From positions 1 to 64,000 of the forward strand of contig KV835856.1 in assembly GCA_001838165.1 (NCBI GenBank): a DNA stretch of 64,000 nt, read 5' to 3'. This DNA is from Actinomyces sp. HMSC035G02. Its GTDB lineage: Bacteria; Actinomycetota; Actinomycetes; Actinomycetales; Actinomycetaceae. Of this stretch, positions 46,205 to 54,188 are shown in pieces. Position 1 is the stretch's first letter. Each line of letters starts with the position of its first letter. The position numbers and the translations under genes are program-made. The notes under the pieces were generated by a model. That model saw nothing but the letters and a program-made list of their open reading frames with translations, was not told where the DNA came from and made no database searches.

Positions 46205-47169
46205 CACGTGTCGTTATCGCCGGTCGGTGGGACGGGGGAGATCCCGCCCTGCCGACCGGCGAAGCACTCGACGCCGTCCGCCGGGGCGTCCGCGCCGGTG
46301 CCTCGGACCCGGTGGTGGTGACGGTTCCGTTTGGAACCGGTCCGATCTTCGACGAGGCCGTGGCGCGGCTGGGTTCCCAGGCCTCGTTCGTGCGCGTACC
46401 CACCGACGCCTCGTCGTCGCGCGAGGCGGGCGAGCGCGTGGCGGATTCACTGCGCAACGGCGGCACTGTGATCGTCGAGGGCGGGCATAGTTCCTCTCCC
46501 GATTGCGGTGTCGGTTTTCTCGAAGGCCTCCTGGGGGTCCCCGGCCTCGATCCGAGGCAACCGGAGTCGCTCGCCGATGCCCTAACGCGCGCGCAGAGTC
46601 TCGTTGCCGATGCGGGCGTGAACCTTGTGTGCGCGGCATCGACCGCGCGCCCGCTGCTTGGGCTCGACTCGGTCCTCGCGGTCGCTCCCGATCTGGAGCC
46701 GATCGAAGCCCAGGACACCGCTCTCACCGCCGCTCTCACGCAGGCATTCGCCCATCGCCCGCTCGGGCGCCACCAGCTGCTTGATGGAGCGGACGTACAC
46801 CCGGCCCGCCAGCGCGGTTCTGGTGCGGGCGGCGGCGTTGGAGCAGTCATCGCGGCCATCGGTGGGCGCATTGCAGCGACGGGCGACCTGCTGTCTTCGC
46901 TCCTGGGCCTGGAAGTAATCATTGATGGTGCCGATCTCGTGATCGTCGCCGAGCCGGAACTGGCCTCCCCGCTGCTTGCTGAGTCGACCCTTGACTGCGT
47001 GACACGAGCGGCTGCGACGCACGCGCTGCCGGTCGTCGCCATCACCCACAGGTCCAGCCTGTCGCACTTCGAAAAGGCCGAATGGGGACTACACGGTGTC
47101 TTCGAGACGGAGGGATCCGTCACTCTCGAAGACGCTGGTCGCCGCGTTGCCCGCACCTGGTTACGCTGA
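46201..47169 (+). CDS. Divergent glycerate-kinase-like protein
   Basis: A 322 aa protein. RGSGAGGGVGAVIAAIGGRIA and IIDGADLVIVAEPEL match the nucleotide-site region of class II glycerate kinases (GxGAxGGxG and xxADLVITGEG), and the C-terminal PVVAIT strand fits too. But the N-terminal DSFKGS motif is replaced by AGRWDGGDP, the protein is ~50 residues short and the last-domain Gly/Glu positions are altered. It may have another substrate or have lost activity. Its GTG overlaps the dipeptidase stop (GTGA). Confidence 0.65.
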   Translation: MTRVVIAGRWDGGDPALPTGEALDAVRRGVRAGASDPVVVTVPFGTGPIFDEAVARLGSQASFVRVPTDASSSREAGERVADSLRNGGTVIVEGGHSSSPDCGVGFLEGLLGVPGLDPRQPESLADALTRAQSLVADAGVNLVCAASTARPLLGLDSVLAVAPDLEPIEAQDTALTAALTQAFAHRPLGRHQLLDGADVHPARQRGSGAGGGVGAVIAAIGGRIAATGDLLSSLLGLEVIIDGADLVIVAEPELASPLLAESTLDCVTRAAATHALPVVAITHRSSLSHFEKAEWGLHGVFETEGSVTLEDAGRRVARTWLR

Positions 47170-47254
47170 GCGCGCATTCCACCCGTGGCGCGGGGCACCT
47201 GCGGGGGAGTAGTGTGTCAAGGGAATACGTCTATTCGTTACGAAAAGGAGCATC

Positions 47255-47608
47255 ATGTCCGAGTCCGCAACTCAGGCTCCCACCCACGAGGTCATTCTGA
47301 CCGACGTCGCTGCCGCGAAGGTCAAGAGCCTCCTTGAGCAGGAGGGCCGCGACGACCTGCGCCTGCGCATCGCCGTTCAGCCCGGCGGCTGCTCCGGCCT
47401 CATCTACCAGCTGTACTTCGACGATCGCACGCTCGATGGCGATGCGATTCGTTCCTTCGACGGCGTCGAGGTCGTCGTCGATCGCATGAGCGTTCCCTAC
47501 CTGAGTGGCGCCACGATCGACTTCGCCGACACGATTGAGCGCCAGGGCTTCACGATCGACAACCCCAACGCCCAGAACACCTGCGCCTGCGGTGAGTCCT
47601 TCCACTGA
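47255..47608 (+). CDS. erpA: Iron-sulfur cluster insertion protein, ErpA/HesB type
   Basis: A-type carrier that delivers Fe-S clusters to target enzymes. The 117 aa product contains the three cluster cysteines: Cys46 (PGGCSGL), Cys110 and Cys112 (NTCACGESF). AAAGGAG precedes the ATG. It is followed 19 nt later by a lipoprotein gene that is probably unrelated in function. It is a normal single-domain member. Confidence 0.95.
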   Translation: MSESATQAPTHEVILTDVAAAKVKSLLEQEGRDDLRLRIAVQPGGCSGLIYQLYFDDRTLDGDAIRSFDGVEVVVDRMSVPYLSGATIDFADTIERQGFTIDNPNAQNTCACGESFH

Positions 47609-47627
47609 GCCGAAAGAACACTTATCC

Positions 47628-48629
47628 ATGATGTCCTCTCTGCGCCGCCTCGGCGCCCTCGCTGGCGCAGCCGCGCTCGTCCTCGGACTCGCGGCGTGCA
47701 CCGACGTGACCTCGTCGTCTTCGTCTTCCGCTCCAGCGGACATTGATTACTCCGCCTGCTCGACGGACGACTCCGCCGAACAGGTCGCGAACGTCGACCG
47801 TAGCGGCGCGGGTAACTTCCCGTCGATCTCCGGTGACGACACCCCCGTGATCGCCGCTGGCAAGGGAAGCGAGCCGACCGACAAGGTCCTTGTCAAGACC
47901 CTCAAGCAGGGCGATGGTGCGGTTGTCTGCCCGGGTGCGACCATCAAGGCGAACTACGTGGGTGCCCTGTGGGACGGCACGGTTTTTGACTCGTCCTACC
48001 AGCGCGGCGATGCCGCCGAGTTCTCCCTGAAGCAGGTCGTCAAGGGCTGGACCTACGGCCTGGCGCACACCCACGTCGGTGATCGCGTCGAGCTCGTGAT
48101 TCCGGCCTCGCTCGGCTATGGCGGCCAGACTCGCGGCAACATTCCCGCCAACTCGACCCTCGTGTTCGTCGTGGACATCGTGGGTGTCGCCACCGAGAAC
48201 CTGGCCGACGAGTCGGTTCTCAGTGGCGCAACGGCGACAGGCGAGGAGCTGCCCGCGGGTATCACCGTCTCCGGTGAACCGGGCGTCGAGCCCACCCTGA
48301 CGATCGATGAGAGCGTCGCCGCGCCCACCGAGCAGAAGATGTACACGATCTACAAGGGTACGGGCGAAGCTCTGACTGATGACCAGACCTTCCTGTATAA
48401 GCAGGTCGTTGGCGGTTTCGGTGCGAACGGACAGACGCAGTCATCGTGGAGTCAGGAGGCCCTTCAGGCACCCGTTGGCCAGGCTAATGTCGCAGGCGTG
48501 ACCGTGGGATCGCGCGTCCTCATTGTGGTCCCGATCCCGCCGCAGGATGCGCAGTCCGGCCAGCAGGCGACCCCCGCGCAGGCGACGGTCTTCGTCGTCG
48601 ACATCGTTGGTACGTCCTCAATGCAGTGA
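47628..48629 (+). CDS. FKBP-type peptidyl-prolyl isomerase lipoprotein, two domains
   Basis: A 333 aa surface lipoprotein. The signal peptide ends in lipobox LAAC (Cys24), followed by a Ser-rich linker. The first FKBP domain is well kept (ATIKANYVGALWDGTVFDSSY; GDRVELVIPASLGYGG; LVFVVDIVG). A second ~110-residue FKBP-like domain follows (EQKMYTIYKGTGE; VGSRVLIVVPIP; TVFVVDIVG) but lacks the central binding-pocket residues, so it is likely a non-catalytic repeat. It probably assists folding of exported proteins. Either of two adjacent ATGs may be used. Confidence 0.9.
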   Translation: MMSSLRRLGALAGAAALVLGLAACTDVTSSSSSSAPADIDYSACSTDDSAEQVANVDRSGAGNFPSISGDDTPVIAAGKGSEPTDKVLVKTLKQGDGAVVCPGATIKANYVGALWDGTVFDSSYQRGDAAEFSLKQVVKGWTYGLAHTHVGDRVELVIPASLGYGGQTRGNIPANSTLVFVVDIVGVATENLADESVLSGATATGEELPAGITVSGEPGVEPTLTIDESVAAPTEQKMYTIYKGTGEALTDDQTFLYKQVVGGFGANGQTQSSWSQEALQAPVGQANVAGVTVGSRVLIVVPIPPQDAQSGQQATPAQATVFVVDIVGTSSMQ

Positions 48630-48651
48630 CGTTGCGCTGACTGAGGTGAAC

Positions 48652-48690
48652 GGTAGCGGGCGGCTCCCAGTGTGGGAGCCGCCCGCTACC
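48652..48690 (+). terminator. Terminator after FKBP lipoprotein gene
   Basis: A perfect 18-bp stem (GGTAGCGGGCGGCTCCCA and its complement) with a 3-nt loop; the T-run is weak. Confidence 0.85.
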
Positions 48691-48744
48691 CGTTAGAATG
48701 GGATCATCGCGTCGATTTGGCCGACATACGCAAGGAGAGCTTCC

Positions 48745-49137
48745 ATGAGTGAAGAAACCGTCACCATCCTCGTTTTCAGTGACGACAAGGATCGCCGTCT
48801 CGCCGTCGTCAACGGCATTGGCCTGCGTGCTTCCAAGGACACGCCCCGCATCGAATGGGTCGAGGCCGCAACCGGCTTCGGTGTCCGCGATGCCTTCGAT
48901 CAGCAGGATTTCGCGATGCTGATCCTCGACGCTGAGGCGAAGAAGGAAGGCGGCATGTCGATCGCCCAGGACCTGCGCGAGACCCGCGACGACGTTCCTC
49001 CGATCGTTTTCCTCACTGCCCGCCCCCAGGATGAGTGGCTGGCCACGTGGGCCGGAGCCGCCGCCGTCGTGGCCGATCCGATTGACCCGATCATCCTTCA
49101 GGAGACCGTCGCCGACGTGCTGCGTGGAGCCAAGTGA
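48745..49137 (+). CDS. Stand-alone receiver-like protein
   Basis: A 130 aa CheY-like fold without an output domain. The acidic pair Asp13/Asp14, Asp62 at the phosphorylation position (LILDAEA) and Thr91 (FLTA) are present. The invariant lysine after strand 5 is replaced: the segment reads AVVADPIDP where KP is expected. Phosphorylation-dependent switching is therefore doubtful and a pseudo-receiver role is possible. AAGGAGAG precedes the ATG. Its stop overlaps the trpD start (TGATG), so the two are coupled for reasons that are not obvious. Confidence 0.8.
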   Translation: MSEETVTILVFSDDKDRRLAVVNGIGLRASKDTPRIEWVEAATGFGVRDAFDQQDFAMLILDAEAKKEGGMSIAQDLRETRDDVPPIVFLTARPQDEWLATWAGAAAVVADPIDPIILQETVADVLRGAK

Positions 49138-50192
49138 TGGCCACGCAGGAGTGGGCGCCGATCATCGCCGCGCTGACCGCCGGTGAGAGCCTGGACTACG
49201 ACCAGTCGTACTGGCTGATGGACCAGGTCATGAGTGGCGAGCTCGGCGAGGCGCGTCTCGCGTCCTTCCTGACCGCGATGGCCATTAAGGGCGCCACGGT
49301 CGATGAGATCCACGGCCTCGCCGATGGCATGCAGGACCACGCGGCACGCGTTGACCTGCCCAGTCGCGCTCTCGACATCGTGGGCACGGGCGGAGACGGA
49401 TACAAGACCGTCAATATTTCGACGATGTCCGCCATCGTGCTCGCCGCGATGGGTATCCCGCTCGTTAAGCACGGTAACCGTGCGTCTACGTCGAAGTCGG
49501 GCTCCGCTGACGTCATCGAGGCGCTCGGCGTCAACCTCGACCTCGATGCGGATGCTCTGTGTCGCGTTTTCGACGAGGTTGGCATCGCGTTCCTCTTCGC
49601 GAACAAGATGCACCCCTCGATGCGCTTTGCGGCTCCCGTGCGTCGCGCTCTCGGCTTCCCGACGGCGTTTAACGTGCTGGGGCCGCTGACGAATCCGGCA
49701 CGCGTCCAGGCGTGCGCGATTGGTGCCTCGCGCGAGGAGAACGCACGTCTCATGGCGGGCGTGTATGCGTCGCGCGGGCTGAGCGCGCTCGTGTTCCGTG
49801 GTGCGAACACCGGCCTCGACGAGCTGACGACGACCGACGCGAATCAGGTCTGGCTCGTGTCGGGTGGAGCGGTTGTGGAAACCACGTTCGATGCGCGCGA
49901 GTCCCTGGGCATGGCCTCCTCCTCGATCGAGGACCTCGCGGGTGGCGAGGCGGCCGAGAACGCTGCGGTCGCTCGCGACGTGCTGTCGGGCGGTGGGGCG
50001 GACGCGGTTCGCGACGCTGTTGCCCTCAACGTCGGTGCCGGCATCCTCGCCTGGGAGGGCTTGGACAACCCCGTGACGCAGGCCGACTTTGAGCAGCGCA
50101 TTCGGGGCGCCGTCGAGCGCGCCCTGGCGGCGCTGGCCGATGGTTCAGGCGCCCGACTCGTTGAGCGTTGGGTGGCTGCTTCGAACGCATGA
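49137..50192 (+). CDS. trpD: Anthranilate phosphoribosyltransferase
   Basis: Joins anthranilate and PRPP in tryptophan synthesis. The 351 aa product has the PRPP loop DIVGTGGDGYKTVNIST, the KHGNRASTSKSGSADVIEALG block and the anthranilate channel region (PVRRALGFPTAFNVLGPLTNPA). GGAG lies 7 nt before the ATG; an adjacent GTG (one codon earlier) is possible. It is isolated from other trp genes, as is common in actinobacteria, and sits behind the receiver-like gene. Confidence 0.95.
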   Translation: MATQEWAPIIAALTAGESLDYDQSYWLMDQVMSGELGEARLASFLTAMAIKGATVDEIHGLADGMQDHAARVDLPSRALDIVGTGGDGYKTVNISTMSAIVLAAMGIPLVKHGNRASTSKSGSADVIEALGVNLDLDADALCRVFDEVGIAFLFANKMHPSMRFAAPVRRALGFPTAFNVLGPLTNPARVQACAIGASREENARLMAGVYASRGLSALVFRGANTGLDELTTTDANQVWLVSGGAVVETTFDARESLGMASSSIEDLAGGEAAENAAVARDVLSGGGADAVRDAVALNVGAGILAWEGLDNPVTQADFEQRIRGAVERALAALADGSGARLVERWVAASNA

Positions 50193-50202
50193 CACCTGCG
50201 CG

Positions 50203-51936
50203 CTAGGCGCGCGCAGACAGACGCTGATGGGCGGTTGCGTGGGCCAAGAGCTCGCGCAGCCGCCCGTCGCGTAGCGGGCTGGCAACGGGTTGCGCCCAGG
50301 GTAGGGGACCGTTCCATTCGACGAGGCGCACTCCCTCGCGGCACAGCTCGGTGCACAGGAGCGACGTCTCCGCCCACGAGGCCGCGGCAGCGGCCATCCC
50401 ACCGGTGTCGACGGGCTCCGTGGACCTGAGGACATCGATCCACGGGGATGGGTCGGAGCGCGGGGGAACGACGACGGAGCTCAGATGACGCCCGTGCGAG
50501 GCCACGTGCAGAATCCAGCCCGGTTGCTCGCCATCGCGACGCGAGCCCCAGATGATACGCGGGGCCGCCAGGATGGGGCGCATGGTGGAGCGTTCGACGC
50601 CCGCCATGTAGGCGCTCAGCTCGTCGCGCGCTCCGGCCGCTGCCTCGAACAGCCCCTGTGCGGACAGACGCTCCATGAGGGAAGTGAGCGCGTGGGGCAC
50701 CGCAGCTGAGGAGGCGGCCACGGCCTCGTCGAGGATGGCGTGCGAGGAGTCGTGAACGTCCTGGGTGAGGACGCGCTCAATCGCTCCCGCAGCGCGCTGA
50801 GCGTGCGCGCGCGTCCCGAAGGGGCCGAGGGCGCGCGGCAGGTCGTCGAGTGTCACGGATGAAACGACGCGGGGGCGGCCGGCCTCGGCGATGACCCAGT
50901 GCTGGGATCCCTGGCGCGTCGACGCGGAGTTGTAGGGCGGGGCGAGTGTGTTAATGTCGCGCAGTTCCCGGATCCTCGCCTCGAGAATCGAAGCGGTCGG
51001 ATAGGGGCGTACTCCCGCGGCCAGGGACACCATGCGCTGCACCTTGGGGCGCTTCTCGCCTTTCGTGTAGTAACTGCCTACGCGCGATTTCAACGACGAG
51101 GCCGATCCCACGTAGAGGGTGTCTCCCGCGGTATCGATGAAGTGGTAGACGCCGGGGGAGGCTGGCAGGTCTGCGACGAAGTCAGGTGTCGAAGGACGCC
51201 TGGCCGGAGCCTGGTCTGTCAGAGCTATGAGATCTTCGACGTCGGTGGCACCGGCCCCGGCGAGCAGGTCGATGAAGCCCAGGAGGATCTCAGCCGTCGC
51301 ACGGGCGTCTCCGAGAGCTCGGTGCTCGGGAACGGTGGCGGTACCGAAGTAGGAGGCGATAGTGCCCAGCTTGTGGTTGCGCACGAGGGGGCGGGGTAGA
51401 GCGAGCCTCGCGAGCGCCAGCGTGTCGACGACGCGAACGCGAGGCCACGGGCGCGCGCACGCGCGGGCCGCTCGGCGGAGGAAGCCCACGTCGAAGGACG
51501 CGTTATGTGCGACGAGGACGGGGGAAGCCGACGCTGCGAGGCCCGACCACTCCATGAAGCGTTCCAGGACGCATGCGATCGGGTCCGCGTCGGCCACCAT
51601 GGCGGGCGTGATGCCTGTCAGAGACGTGATGAACGGGGGAATCGGCCGCGAGGGCCTCACAAGGGAAGAAAACTCGTCCACGACCGCTCCGTCACGAACG
51701 CGCACAGCGCCGATCTCCGTGATTTCTGCGCCCGCCCCCAGGCCCGTCGTCTCGAGGTCGACGACGACCCAGTGCCCGCCTGAGGCCGGAGTGCCGACTG
51801 CGTCGAGGCTGGGTTGAAGCTCGACGGACGAGGCTCTCGAAAGGGCCTCTGAGACCACCGATCGAGCGAAAGGACGGGCCGACTCGCCGGGCGCTATGGT
51901 TTCCCCACAATCGCGCACGGGAGTTCGTTTCGTCAT
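50203..51936 (-). CDS. DEDDh exonuclease fused to a GIY-YIG endonuclease domain
   Basis: A 577 aa nuclease of the DnaQ-UvrC type known in actinobacteria. Residues ~55-225 are a DnaQ-like 3'-5' exonuclease (VVVDLETTGLG; HNASFDVGFLRR; HRALGDARATAEIL). Residues ~255-340 are a GIY-YIG domain (SPGVYHFIDTAG ... LYVGSASSLKSRVGSYY, with the Glu in ILEARIRELRDI). The remaining part is conserved-looking but without known motifs and does not contain a UvrC RNase H domain. A repair role is likely by family. The ATG has a TAGTAT hexamer 7 nt upstream, so it is probably leaderless. Confidence 0.9.
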   Translation of the reverse strand: MTKRTPVRDCGETIAPGESARPFARSVVSEALSRASSVELQPSLDAVGTPASGGHWVVVDLETTGLGAGAEITEIGAVRVRDGAVVDEFSSLVRPSRPIPPFITSLTGITPAMVADADPIACVLERFMEWSGLAASASPVLVAHNASFDVGFLRRAARACARPWPRVRVVDTLALARLALPRPLVRNHKLGTIASYFGTATVPEHRALGDARATAEILLGFIDLLAGAGATDVEDLIALTDQAPARRPSTPDFVADLPASPGVYHFIDTAGDTLYVGSASSLKSRVGSYYTKGEKRPKVQRMVSLAAGVRPYPTASILEARIRELRDINTLAPPYNSASTRQGSQHWVIAEAGRPRVVSSVTLDDLPRALGPFGTRAHAQRAAGAIERVLTQDVHDSSHAILDEAVAASSAAVPHALTSLMERLSAQGLFEAAAGARDELSAYMAGVERSTMRPILAAPRIIWGSRRDGEQPGWILHVASHGRHLSSVVVPPRSDPSPWIDVLRSTEPVDTGGMAAAAASWAETSLLCTELCREGVRLVEWNGPLPWAQPVASPLRDGRLRELLAHATAHQRLSARA

Positions 51937-51949
51937 ACAGTTGATACTA
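51937..51949 (-). promoter_or_regulatory. -10 box for leaderless exonuclease/GIY-YIG gene
   Basis: TAGTAT, 7 nt and ATG on the minus strand; the region is shared with the divergent plsC gene. Confidence 0.55.
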
Positions 51950-51994
51950 ATTCGTTCGCGCGCTCGCGCGCCCGTCGAGACTTCAGGAGTGACA

Positions 51995-52810
51995 GTGGCG
52001 TTCTATCAGGCTCTTAAGGCGACCGGCAGCCCCATTCTGAAGGCCGCCTATCACCCGTGGATCCGCGGCAAGGAGAACATTCCCGCCGAGGGGCCCGCTA
52101 TCCTCGCGTCCAACCACAACGCCGTGTGGGACTCCGTCTTCCTGCCGATGATGCTCGACCGCGAGGTTGTTTTCATGGGCAAGGCCGACTACTTTACGGG
52201 CACCGGTCTCAAGGGGTGGATGACAAAGGAATTCATGCGCGCCGTCGGCACCATCCCCGTGGACCGCACCGGCGGTCGCGCATCCGAGGCCGCGCTCAAC
52301 GCCGGTCTGAAGCGCCTGCGCGACGGTGAGCTTTTCGGCATCTACCCGGAGGGTACTCGCAGCCCCGACGGGCGCCTCTACCGTGGCAAGACCGGCGTCG
52401 CCCGCCTCGCCCTCCTGTCCGGCGCGCCTGTCATTCCCGTCGCGATGATCGGCACCCATGCAGCCCAGCCCATCGGCCAGAAGATCCCCTCGCGCACCAA
52501 CATCGGCATGGTGATCGGCGAGCCCCTCGACTTCTCGCGCTACCGCGGCCTCGACAAGGACCGCTACGTCCTGCGTGCGATTACCGACGAGATCATGTAC
52601 AACCTGATGCTCCTGTCCGGCCAGGAATACGTGGACCTGTACGCCGCCGACGTCAAGGCCCAGCTGGCCGCCGAGGGAGCTTTCGAGGGTCCCGTTCCCT
52701 CCAATGGTCGTCCCGCGCCCGGTGGGCGCACCGCCCCCGAGGTGCCGGTTCCGACCGCGCCCGAGGAGGAGGCCAGCGAGGACGAGGAGGCCTCGGACAA
52801 GGAGCAATAG
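51995..52810 (+). CDS. plsC: 1-acyl-sn-glycerol-3-phosphate acyltransferase
   Basis: Acylates lysophosphatidate to phosphatidate in phospholipid synthesis, at the membrane. The 271 aa product has the H(X)4D motif (His41-Asp46 in NHNAVWD), a following RxxG-like region around VGTIPVDRTGG, and FGIYPEGTRSPDG. The C-terminal ~40 residues are an acidic Pro/Glu tail. The GTG at 51995 follows AGGAG; longer readings start inside the divergent gene's promoter. Acyl chains would come from the FAS encoded earlier in this window. Confidence 0.9.
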   Translation: MAFYQALKATGSPILKAAYHPWIRGKENIPAEGPAILASNHNAVWDSVFLPMMLDREVVFMGKADYFTGTGLKGWMTKEFMRAVGTIPVDRTGGRASEAALNAGLKRLRDGELFGIYPEGTRSPDGRLYRGKTGVARLALLSGAPVIPVAMIGTHAAQPIGQKIPSRTNIGMVIGEPLDFSRYRGLDKDRYVLRAITDEIMYNLMLLSGQEYVDLYAADVKAQLAAEGAFEGPVPSNGRPAPGGRTAPEVPVPTAPEEEASEDEEASDKEQ

Positions 52811-52960
52811 GGCTCGACTGTCCACCGATGGTTGGTGCTCGCTGCCGCGTTTCGTGGGACGGGCGTCCTTGGCGAAACGTGATGTGAGCCGGGTAGAATG
52901 AACTGTGCCCTGCGCACGCGCGCGGGCCCGTACCTAACCAACCTGAGAAAGGTGACATTC

Positions 52961-54178
52961 ATGTCGGTCCGTCGTGTTGCCCTGCTGACCGCAGGTGGCT
53001 TCGCCCCGTGCCTGTCCTCCGCCGTCGGTGGACTCATCGAGCGTTACAACGAAATTGATCCCACGGTTGAGATCATTGCTTACCAGAACGGCTACCACGG
53101 CCTGCTCACGGGCAACTACGTGCTGGTGGACGAGGAAGCGCGCAAGCACGCTGCCGTCCTGCACCGCTTCGGCGGCTCCCCGATCGGTAACTCCCGCGTC
53201 AAGCTGACGAACAAGAAGAACCTCGTCGAGCGCGGCCTCGTGTCCGAGGATGAGGATCCGCTGCAGAAGGCCGCCGAGCAGCTGCGCGCCGACGGCGTTG
53301 ACGTCCTGCACACCATTGGTGGCGACGACACCAACACGACGGCCGCGGACCTGGCCGCCTACCTTGAGGAGCACGACTACCACCTGACCGTCGTGGGCCT
53401 GCCCAAGACGATCGACAACGACGTTGTGCCGATCCGCCAGTCCCTGGGTGCATGGACCGCCGCCGAAGAGGTCTCCGAGTACTCCCAGAACGTCATCGGT
53501 GAGCACCGCTCAAACCCGCGCATGCTCATCATCCACGAGATCATGGGCCGCCACTGCGGTTGGCTGACCGCCGCCGGTTCTAAGCGCTACCATGACTGGC
53601 TGAAGACCCAGGAGTGGGTGCCCTCGATCGGCCTGTCGCAGGAGCGTTGGGACATTCACGCCATCTTCCTGCCCGAGATGAAGATCGACCTGGACGCCGA
53701 GGCCAAGCGCCTCAAGGCGATCATGGACGAGCAGGGCAACGTCAACATCTTCCTGTCCGAGGGCGCTGGCGTCCCCGAGATCATTGCGGAGATCGAGGCT
53801 GCCGGTGGCGAGGTCCAGCGCGACCCCTTCGGCCACGTCAAGCTCGACACGATCAACCCCGGCCAGTGGTTCGCCAAGCAGTTCGCCGAGAAGATTGACG
53901 CCGAGAAGGTTATGGTCCAGAAGTCCGGCTACTTCTCACGTTCTTCGCGTGCCAACGCCGACGACCTGCGCCTCATCAAGTCGATGACCGACCTCGCCGT
54001 CGAGTGCGCTTTCAAGGGCGAGTCCGGCGTTATCGGCCATGACGAGGAGGACGGCGACCGCCTGAAGGCCATCCCGTTCCCGCGCATCGCGGGCGGCAAG
54101 CCCTTCGACATTTCCGCCCCCTGGTTCCTCGAGATGATGGCCGAGATCGGCCAGACCGTCGAGCCTGCCGGCGAGTGA
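52961..54178 (+). CDS. pfp: 6-phosphofructokinase, pyrophosphate-dependent type
   Basis: Phosphorylates fructose-6-phosphate in glycolysis. The 405 aa product has GGDDT (120-124) where ATP enzymes have GGDGS, and PKTIDND (148-154) where they have PGTIDND. Asp123 and Lys149 are the established markers of PPi rather than ATP use, and the reaction would be reversible. Catalytic Asp152 is present. GAAAGG precedes the chosen ATG, and a TAGAAT -10 lies about 65 nt upstream. aroG follows after 10 nt, coupling glycolytic flux to aromatic synthesis at least by transcription. Confidence 0.93.
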   Translation: MSVRRVALLTAGGFAPCLSSAVGGLIERYNEIDPTVEIIAYQNGYHGLLTGNYVLVDEEARKHAAVLHRFGGSPIGNSRVKLTNKKNLVERGLVSEDEDPLQKAAEQLRADGVDVLHTIGGDDTNTTAADLAAYLEEHDYHLTVVGLPKTIDNDVVPIRQSLGAWTAAEEVSEYSQNVIGEHRSNPRMLIIHEIMGRHCGWLTAAGSKRYHDWLKTQEWVPSIGLSQERWDIHAIFLPEMKIDLDAEAKRLKAIMDEQGNVNIFLSEGAGVPEIIAEIEAAGGEVQRDPFGHVKLDTINPGQWFAKQFAEKIDAEKVMVQKSGYFSRSSRANADDLRLIKSMTDLAVECAFKGESGVIGHDEEDGDRLKAIPFPRIAGGKPFDISAPWFLEMMAEIGQTVEPAGE

Positions 54179-54188
54179 GTCGCTTCGC

